Shown: positions 9,940 through 17,968 of the stretch, one piece after another | How positions within the stretch are numbered: position 1 is the stretch's first letter | Layout: the number at the start of each line of letters is the position of its first letter | Assembly: GCF_900403705.1 (NCBI RefSeq) | Contig: NZ_OUNR01000021.1 | Coordinates: 1-50,000 of the forward strand | Length of the DNA stretch: 50,000 nt | Source of the DNA: Nitrospira lenta | GTDB taxonomy: Bacteria > Nitrospirota > Nitrospiria > Nitrospirales > Nitrospiraceae | Reading direction: 5' to 3' | Translations under genes and position numbers: made by a program | Notes under the pieces: model-generated | What the model was told of the DNA's origin: nothing | Database searches by the model: none | What the model saw: the letters and a program-made list of their open reading frames with translations, nothing else

Positions 9940-10311
9940 GTGACAAAATCGATCCTGACCGCCGCACTCACGGGGAGCCTGCTCTGTGCCGCGATCGCAG
10001 GGTGTGTCGCCGACACCTCAACACGAGACGTTGCCGGCCCCTATGCCACGTGGAATGACGTGATCCAGCGATGGATTGGTGGGACCCAGTCGGCGCTCTA
10101 CCTGGAACTCGGTCCGCCGAACCTGATTCCCCAAACGCTCGCAGACGGCAACACCGAGATGGTATGGGATTTCTCAATCGATCGGATGCCGGGTCAAGCC
10201 GACGAATATCACTTACTCCCGCTGTACGGGGGCGACGTGAACTGCCAGCTCCGGTTTCTCGCCGACCCCAATGGCATCATCCAGGCAGGCACCCGCGTCG
10301 GCTGCGATTAG
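9940..10311 (+). CDS. Lipoprotein, possibly SmpA/BamE-like
   Basis: A 123-residue predicted lipoprotein. Translation starts at GTG (9940), with AAAGGAG seven bases upstream. The signal peptide ends in a lipobox AIAGC with the acylated Cys22. The mature part has the pattern ELGPPNLIPQTLADGNTEMV, recalling SmpA/BamE-type small outer-membrane lipoproteins (a helix, then GxP, then strands); this is a weak similarity. Its TAG stop overlaps the cinA stop on the other strand. Role unknown, likely in the envelope. Confidence 0.8.
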   Translation: MTKSILTAALTGSLLCAAIAGCVADTSTRDVAGPYATWNDVIQRWIGGTQSALYLELGPPNLIPQTLADGNTEMVWDFSIDRMPGQADEYHLLPLYGGDVNCQLRFLADPNGIIQAGTRVGCD

Positions 10312-11624
10312 TCTCTTGGCGAAGCCGCGCCGCCGTGCGCGATCAGCCAGCGCCGTAGCAACTCAAGAGCCGCCTGCGACGACCGCTGCTTGACGACCGA
10401 TCGATCACCATGAAAACGAAACTCTTTGGTGAGGGAACCCTCTGCCCCGCCATCGAGTCCGACATAGACCAATCCGACCGGCTTCGTCTCGGTCGCGCCG
10501 CCCGGCCCGGCAATGCCGGTGACACTCAACCCGACAGAGACTCCGGCCCTCTCGCGAATACCCTTGGCCATGGCCGCCGCCACCTCCCGGCTGACTGCGC
10601 CATGTTTCGCAATCAATACTACCGGCACACCCAACATCTCGCTCTTCGATTGATTGCTATAGCAGATCGCGCCGCGATCGACGTAGGCCGACGATCCCGG
10701 CACCTGCGTGAGCCGATGACCGATCAAACCGCCGGTGCAGGACTCGGCCAGAGCTACCGTCCGCCGCTGCTCACACAGCAACCGCCCGACCACGTCCTCC
10801 ATCGCCTCGCGGCCTTCGGCAAAGAGACAATCCCGCAGCCTGGCCCGAACCTCGTCGACCAGCGAAGCCAGCCGAATACCCGATACCGACTCGGCGCCGC
10901 CTGACTTCGTCGTCAATGAGACCAACACTCCCATCGGCGAGGCCAGCAATCCCACATCGACGGAAAGCCCTTTGGGGATCAGGCCCAGCAGTTTGGCGTC
11001 GACCTCCGCCTCCGGCAGACCCCAGGTGTGAAACGTGTGTCGAATGATCGGTTGCGGAGCGGCCTGTTTCGAACGCGCGAGTTGATCCGCCAGGAACGGG
11101 ATCACCGACTCCGTCATCATCGCTTCCATCTCGCGCGGCACGCCGGGAAGCGTGACGATCGTTGCCCCTTTCCATGCAAGGACAAACCCCGGCGCAGAAC
11201 CGACGGGATTGGCCACCACGGTCGCGCCGGCCGGGATGGTCGCCTGCCGCAACTGCCCTTTGTTCGGCGTCCGTCCCCATTGAGCCAGGCGCGCCGTCAT
11301 CCCGTCGAACGCCGCTTTTCGGCGAGCCAGTCGCCGCCCGGTCGCCTTCGCCACCGCCTCTCTCGTGCAATCGTCTACCGTCGGCCCCAGCCCGCCGGTC
11401 ATGATGACGACTCCGGCGCGATTCGCCGCAGTCTTGAGCACCTGCACCATATCGGCCTGATCGTCCCCGACGATCGACTTAAACCGCACCTCAATCCCGA
11501 GCCGACCCAAGGCCTCCGTAATAAACAGCGAATTGCTGTCGGACCGTCCGCCGACCAATAGTTCAGACCCGACGGCAATCGTTTCAGCAATCACCGCACG
11601 CTGGGCAGATCGGAGAGCACGCAT
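10308..11624 (-). CDS. cinA: CinA-family protein (NMN deamidase domain)
   Basis: A 438-residue two-domain CinA. The N-terminal molybdopterin-binding-like domain (to about residue 180) has the AETIAVGSELLVGGRSDSNS start, MTGGLGPTVDD and LPGVPREMEAMM. The C-terminal domain is the PncC-type nicotinamide-mononucleotide deamidase with AESCTGG, including the catalytic Ser, then YSNQSKSEMLGV and GIAGPGG. The family acts in NAD recycling and is damage- or competence-inducible in some bacteria. It follows an exported protein gene by 15 bases on the same strand, so the two are probably co-transcribed. It is slightly longer than usual (about 415-430). Confidence 0.93.
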   Translation of the reverse strand: MRALRSAQRAVIAETIAVGSELLVGGRSDSNSLFITEALGRLGIEVRFKSIVGDDQADMVQVLKTAANRAGVVIMTGGLGPTVDDCTREAVAKATGRRLARRKAAFDGMTARLAQWGRTPNKGQLRQATIPAGATVVANPVGSAPGFVLAWKGATIVTLPGVPREMEAMMTESVIPFLADQLARSKQAAPQPIIRHTFHTWGLPEAEVDAKLLGLIPKGLSVDVGLLASPMGVLVSLTTKSGGAESVSGIRLASLVDEVRARLRDCLFAEGREAMEDVVGRLLCEQRRTVALAESCTGGLIGHRLTQVPGSSAYVDRGAICYSNQSKSEMLGVPVVLIAKHGAVSREVAAAMAKGIRERAGVSVGLSVTGIAGPGGATETKPVGLVYVGLDGGAEGSLTKEFRFHGDRSVVKQRSSQAALELLRRWLIAHGGAASPRD

Positions 11625-11639
11625 AGATAGCTTGTCCTG

Positions 11640-12224
11640 TTACGGAATTTCAGCGAAATCAAGGACGAAACTCTCCGCGCCCCCGGACGCGGGAAACACG
11701 GTGATTGTCGTCTTCGCGCGCGGATCGAATTCGTTATAGTTGAACCAGGCAACGACTTTGGCTTTGAAGCGCGGACGATCCGGCCAGGCGGCGCTGCGAT
11801 TCGCCTGTCCATCGAAACGCACGGTCACCGGTTTGACCGTCTTACCGGCTTGATCGAAGACGATATAGCTCTCCTGAGCAAAGGCCGGCGTATCTCCGAA
11901 AATCACGGTACTGACTAGCATCGTCTTCGTCTCAAGAGACTGAACCACATCGGCCTCGGCGGGCTGCAGCCCCCGAAACCCCATATGCGTCGCCAATACG
12001 GAGAGCGCCCCAAGCTTGGTGATGAGAAAACCGCTCGGGTGCAACTCATCCGAAGCCCCGAACCGCGCATAAAACGTATCCGGAGCACGCCCCAGTCCTG
12101 CAGCGGCTTTGCCCTCGTCGAGTGCCGCGCGAACCTGCTCAGGACTCGGGTGACTTTCAATCGCCAGCGCTGGAGTCGCACAGAAGAGAATGAACACCGC
12201 CATACGAATGCCTATCCGTATCAT
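11640..12224 (-). CDS. Exported hypothetical protein upstream of cinA
   Basis: A 194-residue protein with an N-terminal signal peptide (RIGIRMAVFILFCATPALA, cleavage before IESHPSP). The start at 12224 is chosen because AGGAGGAGG precedes it and because the signal peptide begins there; the frame is open further upstream. The mature region has a helical start (EQVRAALDEGKAAAGLG) and then strands with FYARFGASDELHPSGFLITKLGALS and a basic segment with RPRFKAKVVAWFNYNEFDPRAKTTI. I do not recognise the family. It would be periplasmic and co-transcribed with cinA. Confidence 0.8.
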   Translation of the reverse strand: MIRIGIRMAVFILFCATPALAIESHPSPEQVRAALDEGKAAAGLGRAPDTFYARFGASDELHPSGFLITKLGALSVLATHMGFRGLQPAEADVVQSLETKTMLVSTVIFGDTPAFAQESYIVFDQAGKTVKPVTVRFDGQANRSAAWPDRPRFKAKVVAWFNYNEFDPRAKTTITVFPASGGAESFVLDFAEIP

Positions 12225-12313
12225 GTGCGCCTCCTCCTGGACTGAAGCCGTACCAGATCGTTTTTCCACTGTCAACGAACCGCACAACGAACCGCGCGTC
12301 ATGTTCTCGCACG

Positions 12314-12343
12314 TTGACAAAACAAAAGACGAAGTGCTAAAGA
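12314..12343 (+). promoter_or_regulatory. Candidate promoter of the Cld-family gene
   Basis: A perfect TTGACA (12314-12319) is followed after 18 bases by TAAAGA (12338-12343), a mediocre -10. It lies 50 bases before the start codon of the Cld-family gene in a divergent intergenic region. Confidence 0.4.
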
Positions 12344-12394
12344 AACCGCTCTTTACATACCTGCCTTTTCAAGAAGTTATACGGAGGAGTTCCG

Positions 12395-13117
12395 ATGTCG
12401 AGTCCCGAACAAACCGCACCAGCTCAGCCACCGAAGCGACAATTCGTCAATTTCGCATTCTATAAAGTCGATCCGGCCTGGCGCCGCCTTCCGGAAGCCG
12501 AACGCACCAAAGGGAAAGCCGAATTTCTCAAAGCCGTGGAAGAATATGCCGGCCGTGTGCTCGTCGTTGCCTACTCCGCGGTGGGCATCCGCGGCGATTG
12601 CGACATCATGCTCTGGCGCATCAGCTACGAGCTGGAACTGTTTCAGGAAATGACCACGAAGATTCTCGCGTCAGGACTGGGCCAGTACATCACGACCCCC
12701 TACTCCTACCTGGCCATGACCAAACGATCGATCTACGTGGATCATCACACCCACGAAGGTCAGGAGAGCAAGCGCCTGACCGTCGTCCCCGGCAAGGGCA
12801 AATACATTTTCGTGTACCCCTTCCTCAAGACCCGCGAGTGGTTCCTGCTCACCAAGGCTGCTCGCCAGGGGATGATGGACGAACACATTGAAGTCGGCCA
12901 CCGCTTCCCGTCGGTCAAATTGAACACCACCTACTCCTTCGGTCTCGACGACCAGGAATGGGTCGTGGCATTTGAGACCGATAAACCGGAAGACTTCCTC
13001 GATCTCGTGATGGCCTTGCGCGAAACCGAAGGATCCCGCTACACCTTACGCGATACTCCGATCTTTACCTGTATCCGTAAAACGGTGAAAGAGACGCTCG
13101 ATACACTCGGCGGCTAA
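12395..13117 (+). CDS. Chlorite-dismutase/HemQ-family heme protein, cytoplasmic
   Basis: A 240-residue member of the Cld superfamily. Related proteins bind heme and either split chlorite into chloride and O2 (Cld) or decarboxylate coproheme (HemQ). Family hallmarks are YKVDPAWRRLP, VGIRGDCDIMLW, YPFLKTREWF, MMDEHIEVGHRFPS, YSFGLDDQEWVVAFETD and YTLRDTPIFTC. His164 is the likely proximal heme ligand. Tyr141 in YPF aligns with the catalytic Tyr of HemQ. Chlorite dismutases have a distal Arg 13 residues after the proximal His; here that site is Asn177 and there is no Arg between residues 171 and 200. No signal peptide is present, unlike periplasmic Nitrospira Cld. It is therefore probably not a chlorite dismutase. 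GGAGGAG precedes the ATG; a strong terminator follows. Confidence 0.85.
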   Translation: MSSPEQTAPAQPPKRQFVNFAFYKVDPAWRRLPEAERTKGKAEFLKAVEEYAGRVLVVAYSAVGIRGDCDIMLWRISYELELFQEMTTKILASGLGQYITTPYSYLAMTKRSIYVDHHTHEGQESKRLTVVPGKGKYIFVYPFLKTREWFLLTKAARQGMMDEHIEVGHRFPSVKLNTTYSFGLDDQEWVVAFETDKPEDFLDLVMALRETEGSRYTLRDTPIFTCIRKTVKETLDTLGG

Positions 13118-13139
13118 GCGCCCAGTTGTGCCATTTCAG

Positions 13140-13178
13140 AACGGCCTTCGACCATCCGGTCGAAGGCCGTTTTATTTT
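13140..13178 (+). terminator. Rho-independent terminator after the Cld-family gene
   Basis: A perfect 14-base-pair stem (AACGGCCTTCGACC, 13140-13153, with its complement at 13158-13171), tetraloop ATCC, then TTATTTT. It lies 23 bases after the stop codon and makes the Cld-family gene a single-gene unit. Confidence 0.92.
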
Positions 13179-13312
13179 ACCCCGTGAGCCCCCAGCAAGG
13201 TCGCGCCAGAATAAGAAACCCGGCAGCCGGCGCTGGCATTCCTCTTTGACAGCCAAATCACGCATATGTTACCTGTACGGGGTCTTCTTTCATCATCCAA
13301 TCAGGTAGGATC

Positions 13313-13531
13313 ATGGCTGATACCACCGCCCTCTATGCGCTCAGATTTCCTGACGGATCCGTGAGCTTGTATATCGACGAGCACTACGCCCAGGATCGCG
13401 GAATCGATCCGTCTAAACTGGTCCGCATCGAGATCCCCCGAGAGATGTTCATTAACGGCAGCGTGCAGGAGGTTCGCGAATACGTTGCGCTCTATTTGGA
13501 GACACACCAGCAGCAAGCCGGGAACGCCTAA
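13313..13531 (+). CDS. Small hypothetical protein
   Basis: A 72-residue acidic, soluble protein with no signal or membrane segment. It has alternating strand-like stretches (TALYALRFPDGSVSLYIDE) and a helical C-terminus (VQEVREYVALYLETHQQQ). GTAGGA lies before the ATG, and a TTGACA hexamer (13246-13251) without a clear -10 lies 60 bases upstream. It ends 27 bases before the next gene on the same strand, so the two may be one unit. Family not recognised. Confidence 0.65.
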   Translation: MADTTALYALRFPDGSVSLYIDEHYAQDRGIDPSKLVRIEIPREMFINGSVQEVREYVALYLETHQQQAGNA

Positions 13532-13558
13532 CCTACGCACACAGGACACACCATCGCT

Positions 13559-14737
13559 ATGCCTTCAACTATGGCCTCTCCCCTCACCGCTGAGCTGATC
13601 CAAGACGTCATCGCGAATCTGCCGATCCAGGGCCGCATCATGCTCAAGCTGCTCCTGATCCAGCACCTGGACGTGACGCACGAAGAAATCCTGTTTATGG
13701 TGTCGGACCGCCCCGACCCCCGCTGCGTCTCCGGGAAAAAACCCATTACGACGATGACGGAAGAGTCGATCTCGGCCATGCTCAGCCGGCGAGATGAATA
13801 TCGCCGCCGCGCCAGGCTCCGCCGCGAGCGCACCGGGCTCCAATGCACCGCCCTCGCCGTCCTTGCGGCTACCGCCGACAAACTCGTCGATCGAACAGCC
13901 GCACTCCTGGCTACCCGTGGCGTGTCCGCTGAGGCCATCGCGAATCTTAAGACACAAGCCCGTGTCGCCGTTCCACGCCCTGCGCTGCGCGTGCTGGAAG
14001 AACGCTGGGACAAGAACGATATCTCGGCAGAGGAATATCAGACCTATCGGCTGGCCATTGAAATGCAACTACACCTGCGCATGGCCGAGCGGTTCAGAAC
14101 CAGACTTGCCCTGGCGGAGCGCGAGCGACAGACTTCCGATCAGACCACGTTGCAAGATCATGAGATCGGCCATATCTGGGGAATTCCTGCCGGCACCTTG
14201 GCCGCTCGAAAAGTAAAATTCCTGTCGCAATATCTGATGGCGCTCCAGGCCGCCTTGACCGGCACACCGGCTAACCCGAACAGCATCCCCCCGTTGGATC
14301 TCTGGAAAGACACATTGGCGACCCTGTCCCGCACCCCGATTGAACGCTCCATCGCCGCCTACGATGGTCTGGAGCAAACCGAGTCCGCTTTGATCGAAAA
14401 GCTGTCGGCCTATGTCGTCGGCGCGGTGCCTGAACCGATTGAAGTCAAGTTCTGGAATTCACTGGTCTACGGAGCAAGCTCCAATGCGATGCATAGCGAA
14501 AACACCCGGACGTTATTCGGATTACAGCGACTCGTCTCCATTCAACAGGACACCGACACCAGCCCCGAAGCGCTCGATGAAGACCTGCTGAAACGGACCA
14601 CCCCTCGCCCGAAACTCGATAACGCCGCGCTGGGGGATTCGTCGGAACAGAAGCTGGAGATCACCGATCTCCAGAAGCAGATTTTGCATAACTTTATCGG
14701 AGAAGACGCCAGCGGCAAAGCCTCGGATAAGTGGTAG
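13559..14737 (+). CDS. Hypothetical cytoplasmic helical protein
   Basis: A 392-residue protein without signal peptide or membrane segments, mostly alpha-helical by composition. The N-terminal 60 residues (AELIQDVIANLPIQGRIMLK, then LLIQHLDVTHEEILFMV) look like a winged-helix or sigma-region-like fold, but this is only an impression. A basic stretch SRRDEYRRRARLRRERTG follows near residue 90, then long amphipathic helices. The C-terminus is acidic and polar. I found no enzyme motif. The ATG at 13559 has no strong ribosome binding site; translation may be coupled to the small gene 27 bases upstream. Confidence 0.7.
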   Translation: MPSTMASPLTAELIQDVIANLPIQGRIMLKLLLIQHLDVTHEEILFMVSDRPDPRCVSGKKPITTMTEESISAMLSRRDEYRRRARLRRERTGLQCTALAVLAATADKLVDRTAALLATRGVSAEAIANLKTQARVAVPRPALRVLEERWDKNDISAEEYQTYRLAIEMQLHLRMAERFRTRLALAERERQTSDQTTLQDHEIGHIWGIPAGTLAARKVKFLSQYLMALQAALTGTPANPNSIPPLDLWKDTLATLSRTPIERSIAAYDGLEQTESALIEKLSAYVVGAVPEPIEVKFWNSLVYGASSNAMHSENTRTLFGLQRLVSIQQDTDTSPEALDEDLLKRTTPRPKLDNAALGDSSEQKLEITDLQKQILHNFIGEDASGKASDKW

Positions 14738-14749
14738 CGACAGACGATC

Positions 14750-14777
14750 TTGCGAATTGCGTTCGCTCAGGTATAAT
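14750..14777 (+). promoter_or_regulatory. Candidate promoter with very short leader
   Basis: TTGCGA (14750-14755), a 16-base spacer and a perfect TATAAT (14772-14777). Transcription would begin near 14784, only about five bases before the ATG at 14789, and no Shine-Dalgarno lies before that ATG. This suggests a nearly leaderless mRNA. Confidence 0.5.
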
Positions 14778-14788
14778 CAGGCTCAACT

Positions 14789-15220
14789 ATGCCGACACAA
14801 CCTGCCAGAGGTCTCAGCTTCTTCGTACTACTCGCTGTGCTGCTGTCAGCAACCCTGACGGTCGGCACCATCAGCGCGCCTCCGGTCACCTCGGCGGCAA
14901 GTCTGCTTGAAATCGCCGAGCTGTTGGCACACCCTGAGCAATACGATCATCAAGACGTCGTGGTAAGCGGGGCCGTCACGAACGTGCAGCTCGCCACCAA
15001 CCGCCAGGGGCAACCGGCCTACGGGTTTCTCTTGAAAGACCAGGCCGGAACGCTCAAGGTGATCAGCCTGGGCCAGGCCGAGGTTCATGAAGGCGACCAA
15101 GTCATTGTTGAAGGCGTCTTCAGCCGCCTGCGCCAAGTCGGCCGCTCGATCGTCTACAATGAAATTAAGGCGCTCTCGGTGAAGCCGCTCAACCGCTTGA
15201 ATCCCGACCTTGTCGGATAG
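14789..15220 (+). CDS. Exported OB-fold protein
   Basis: A 143-residue protein with an N-terminal signal peptide or anchor (LSFFVLLAVLLSATLTVG) followed by a five-stranded OB-fold-like domain: VVVSGAVTNVQLATN, YGFLLKDQAGTLKVISLG, GDQVIVEGVFSRLRQVG and VYNEIKALSV. The pattern matches exported or membrane-anchored relatives of the tRNA-anticodon-type OB fold, which include cytochrome-assembly and stress proteins. Ligand unknown. It probably acts in the periplasm. It has its own promoter with almost no leader, and a lipoprotein gene follows about 110 bases downstream. Confidence 0.75.
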   Translation: MPTQPARGLSFFVLLAVLLSATLTVGTISAPPVTSAASLLEIAELLAHPEQYDHQDVVVSGAVTNVQLATNRQGQPAYGFLLKDQAGTLKVISLGQAEVHEGDQVIVEGVFSRLRQVGRSIVYNEIKALSVKPLNRLNPDLVG

Positions 15221-15331
15221 TTGATCCACTCCCCGCGCAGAAAAATCCATCGCGGTTCACCATCCATGTTACACAAACTATCTGACCAGATCTCAGCCTC
15301 TGAACGGACATCACACCGGACCGAGCCCAGC

Positions 15332-15715
15332 ATGCTCCACCTACTGGCGATTGCCGCAGGGATGCTGGGACTGGCGACCGTGACTGGCTGTGCAACCGCC
15401 GCCACCGTCGGTGAATATCCGAATCAACAAAAAGTTATTGGTAAATCAAAAGCCGAGGTCCTCGCCTGCGCGGGCAAACCGGTCAAAGAACAAACTCGCA
15501 ACGACGTTGTCCTCCTCCAATATTACCGGGAGGCGCCGATCCTAGAAGAATCCCAGCCGGTAGGGAAAGGTAGCATGTCGACGAACCGGCATGGCTGCTG
15601 GGCCACCGTGGTCCTGACAGACGATCGCGTTACCGACGTACGCTATCGATTCGCCCCCCCGAGCATGGACGCCTCCAACGACTGCGAAGCCATCTTCGAC
15701 CCCTGCGCGCCGTAG
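15332..15715 (+). CDS. Small lipoprotein
   Basis: A 127-residue predicted lipoprotein with signal sequence MLHLLAIAAGMLGLATVTGC; Cys20 is the lipid attachment site (lipobox VTGC). The start at 15332 is chosen because the lipoprotein signal begins there. The frame is open upstream to another ATG at 15266, which would place an odd polar stretch before the signal. The mature part has IGKSKAEVLACAGKPVKE, a helix-then-GxP pattern reminiscent of SmpA/BamE-type lipoproteins, and four further cysteines, which may form disulfides. Function unknown. Confidence 0.7.
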   Translation: MLHLLAIAAGMLGLATVTGCATAATVGEYPNQQKVIGKSKAEVLACAGKPVKEQTRNDVVLLQYYREAPILEESQPVGKGSMSTNRHGCWATVVLTDDRVTDVRYRFAPPSMDASNDCEAIFDPCAP

Positions 15716-15782
15716 CCGCCGCCATCCATCAACTTTGAGTTTCCGCCTAGCCGTGCGCCGAGAATCATGGTACTCCTACCCC

Positions 15783-16700
15783 ATGCTGGCGCTGCGCCGA
15801 TACCTTGCATGCGTACTCACTCTGTCGCTTCTCGCGTGTGGCCTGCCCGCCGTCGCCCTGGCGCTGGAAAAGTACGGCCGTCCTCTGCCCTCGATGGACG
15901 ATCCCAATGACACGGACCGGGGGTCCGAAGAGAGTCTCTTCGCCGGCTATCTATTGACCGGCGCATTTGCCAAGAACCCGTCCTTCGCCGCCCGGCCAGA
16001 CAACAGCGGCCTCGTCGGGCTGCGCCATATGATCCACCTTGAAACAGACCTCTATAAACAGTATCTGACCTTCTATACAGACCAGAATTTCTTTTCCGAT
16101 CGAACAAACGGCTGGATCGAACTCAGTGAATGGGATAGTACCTACGCCTTCACGGGCGTCGTCGATCATTTTTCCTGGCGCCTTCAATATGAACGGGATG
16201 CGCCGCTCGATCGCCGAGGCATCAAGCAGGCCTATGCTGACGGCATGATCACGGCCAAGCTGCAATCGGCCCAGGACATGGCCTGGTGGCGGAAGCTCTT
16301 TCCCAACCAGAGCCTGACGATGTACGCAGGAGCCGGCTGGTTGTTTCATAACAGCAATTACTTCGCCCGGCCCGATAATACCGGGCGAGCCCTCTTTCGT
16401 TACGTAGCCCACGCAGACCTCGATCTCTACAAAAACAAAGTCGTCCTCTACGGGGACGTGAATTTCTTTACCGATCGGGACGGCAGCAATCAGGCCCAGC
16501 CGACGGAAATGGATTGGATCGTGGGGCTCGCGTTGCGCTGGCGTGACATGGAACTCGCCGTCTACCACGAGCAAGACCAGCCGCTGGACAAGCCTGGCCT
16601 GACCCAGAAGTATCTGGCCGTGCAAATGCGCTTTTCGTTTGATGTGTCGAAGGAAGACTTAGGATTGAGCCGGATGAAATCGGTCACCGGCAGTCATTGA
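15783..16700 (+). CDS. Exported protein with duplicated beta-rich domain
   Basis: A 305-residue protein with a signal peptide (LALRRYLACVLTLSLLACGLPAVALA). The ATG at 15783 is chosen on that basis; it has no clear ribosome binding site, and a TTG at 15735 is an alternative. The mature part holds two similar halves of about 110 residues. Each has ARPDN(S/T)G, a DLYK motif, NFF(S/T)DR, an (E/D)(R/Q)D(A/Q)PLD(R/K)(R/P)G block and a closing beta strand. The alternating aromatic strands (YLTFYTDQNFF, VVLYGDVNFF) suggest an outer-membrane or periplasmic beta structure. Its stop overlaps the SDR gene stop by 7 bases. Family not recognised. Confidence 0.75.
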   Translation: MLALRRYLACVLTLSLLACGLPAVALALEKYGRPLPSMDDPNDTDRGSEESLFAGYLLTGAFAKNPSFAARPDNSGLVGLRHMIHLETDLYKQYLTFYTDQNFFSDRTNGWIELSEWDSTYAFTGVVDHFSWRLQYERDAPLDRRGIKQAYADGMITAKLQSAQDMAWWRKLFPNQSLTMYAGAGWLFHNSNYFARPDNTGRALFRYVAHADLDLYKNKVVLYGDVNFFTDRDGSNQAQPTEMDWIVGLALRWRDMELAVYHEQDQPLDKPGLTQKYLAVQMRFSFDVSKEDLGLSRMKSVTGSH

Positions 16701-17557
16701 GGCAACTTCAGAATCCACGTCATCAGCCGGTCCGACCACCGGTCCGAGAGCAGCTTGATCATCAGCGCACGGACCTTCGCATCCCTTCCGACAAGATACC
16801 GGGTCTTCGGACGGGAGGCCGTCAAGGCATGCACCACGGCATCCGAAACGGCATCGGGGGAAATCGCCCGCGCCGCCGCCTCAGCCACGCGCGTCCGGAC
16901 TCCCGCGATCACTCCGGCATATAACGTCTTCAATTCTTCCGACGTGACCGACTCCAGTTCTTCGGCCTTCGCACCGGACTTCGTCCAGATCGGCGTGGCA
17001 ATCGCCCCCGGCTCCACAATGGAAACCTGAATTCCCCACTGCTGCACTTCGAGGCGCAGGGCATCCGTCAATGCTTCCAACGCAAACTTCGAGGCCGAGT
17101 AGGGGCCCATCACCGGCATCGCCGCCCGCCCCGCTATCGATCCCATGTTGACGATGCGCCCGCGCCCTTTGCGAAGCAGCGGAAGGAACGCCTGGGTCAC
17201 CGCGACCGGCCCGATCACATTTACCTCAAGCTGCCGGCGCAGATCGGCAATCGGCACGGCCTCCAGCGGACCGGCCACCGCAATGCCCGCGTTATTCACC
17301 AATCCGGCCAAGCCGCGAGGCCCGACCTGCTCGGCAATCTGCCGCCGCGCCCGTTCGATCGAGCCCGCATCGGTGACATCGAGTAACATGGGCTGGAGCC
17401 GAGCCGAGCCCTGCGCCCGCAGAGATTCACCATCCTCGATCCGACGCACTCCGGCCAGCACCGTAAAGCCAAGCCGGTCGAGATGCCACGCGCAGGCCGC
17501 CCCGATGCCGGTCGACGCCCCGGTTATGACAATGGCTCGATCAATCGGCGGACTCAT
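16694..17557 (-). CDS. Short-chain dehydrogenase/reductase
   Basis: A 287-residue classical SDR oxidoreductase. It shows the nucleotide-binding TGASTGIG near residue 12, the NNAG motif, the catalytic Ser in NMGSIAG, and YSASK with catalytic Tyr and Lys, followed by VEPGAIATP. The Arg-Arg pair after the second strand (GVRRIED) instead of Asp suggests NADP(H) preference. The start at 17557 follows GGAGAAGGAGGAG; the open frame continues further upstream without a signal. The substrate cannot be told from sequence. No operon partner is evident. Confidence 0.9.
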   Translation of the reverse strand: MSPPIDRAIVITGASTGIGAACAWHLDRLGFTVLAGVRRIEDGESLRAQGSARLQPMLLDVTDAGSIERARRQIAEQVGPRGLAGLVNNAGIAVAGPLEAVPIADLRRQLEVNVIGPVAVTQAFLPLLRKGRGRIVNMGSIAGRAAMPVMGPYSASKFALEALTDALRLEVQQWGIQVSIVEPGAIATPIWTKSGAKAEELESVTSEELKTLYAGVIAGVRTRVAEAAARAISPDAVSDAVVHALTASRPKTRYLVGRDAKVRALMIKLLSDRWSDRLMTWILKLPQ

Positions 17558-17686
17558 TCTCCTCCTTCTCGCGCATGAGCACTGCGATATCCCAACTCTT
17601 ATTCCGGTGCGGAATTGTATCCGGCGCCCTCGAAAGACACAACGCCGGAATGGGCCCAAGAGGCCGACAAGAAGAGCCTCGACGGA

Positions 17687-17854
17687 CTAGGCGGCTCGTC
17701 TGAACGGTACCCTTACATCAGGCGGACGTTTTATCTCTGATGGACCTTTCATCTCAGCCCGATGCCGATGCTCCGCATCGCTTTCTCCCGCCAGCGACCA
17801 CGCCACCAACCACACAAGCGCACCGATCGTCACCAGACCAATCAGTATGACCAT
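17687..17854 (-). CDS. Small single-pass membrane protein (55 aa)
   Basis: A 55-residue frame with one strong membrane segment at the N-terminus (ILIGLVTIGALVWLVAWSLA) and a basic polar tail (AEHRHRAEMKG, ending in VPFRRAA). GAGGGA lies four to five bases before the ATG. It lies 114 bases downstream of the 318-residue membrane protein on the same strand, so co-expression is plausible. Topology would be N-out with a cytoplasmic basic tail. Family unknown; the compact signal, membrane segment and stop position make a real gene more likely than chance. Confidence 0.55.
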   Translation of the reverse strand: MVILIGLVTIGALVWLVAWSLAGESDAEHRHRAEMKGPSEIKRPPDVRVPFRRAA

Positions 17855-17897
17855 GACATCCCTCACAATCTTCCGGCAGGCTCATCCCATCCCCCGA

Positions 17898-17923
17898 AGC
17901 CAGCCGGCGTTCGACGGCTGGCT
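17898..17923. repeat. Inverted repeat between membrane-protein genes
   Basis: A perfect 9-base-pair stem (AGCCAGCCG and its complement) with an 8-base loop. No T-run follows on either strand, so it is not a clear terminator; it may attenuate or stabilise the minus-strand transcript. Confidence 0.35.
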
Positions 17924-17968
17924 GGCGCAGGCCGCCCCCTCCTGCCAGCCAGCCTGTTATATCGCCCC

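Noticed and set aside
12395-13117. Naming this gene chlorite dismutase
   Set aside because: The catalytic distal Arg and an export signal are missing, so only the family was called.
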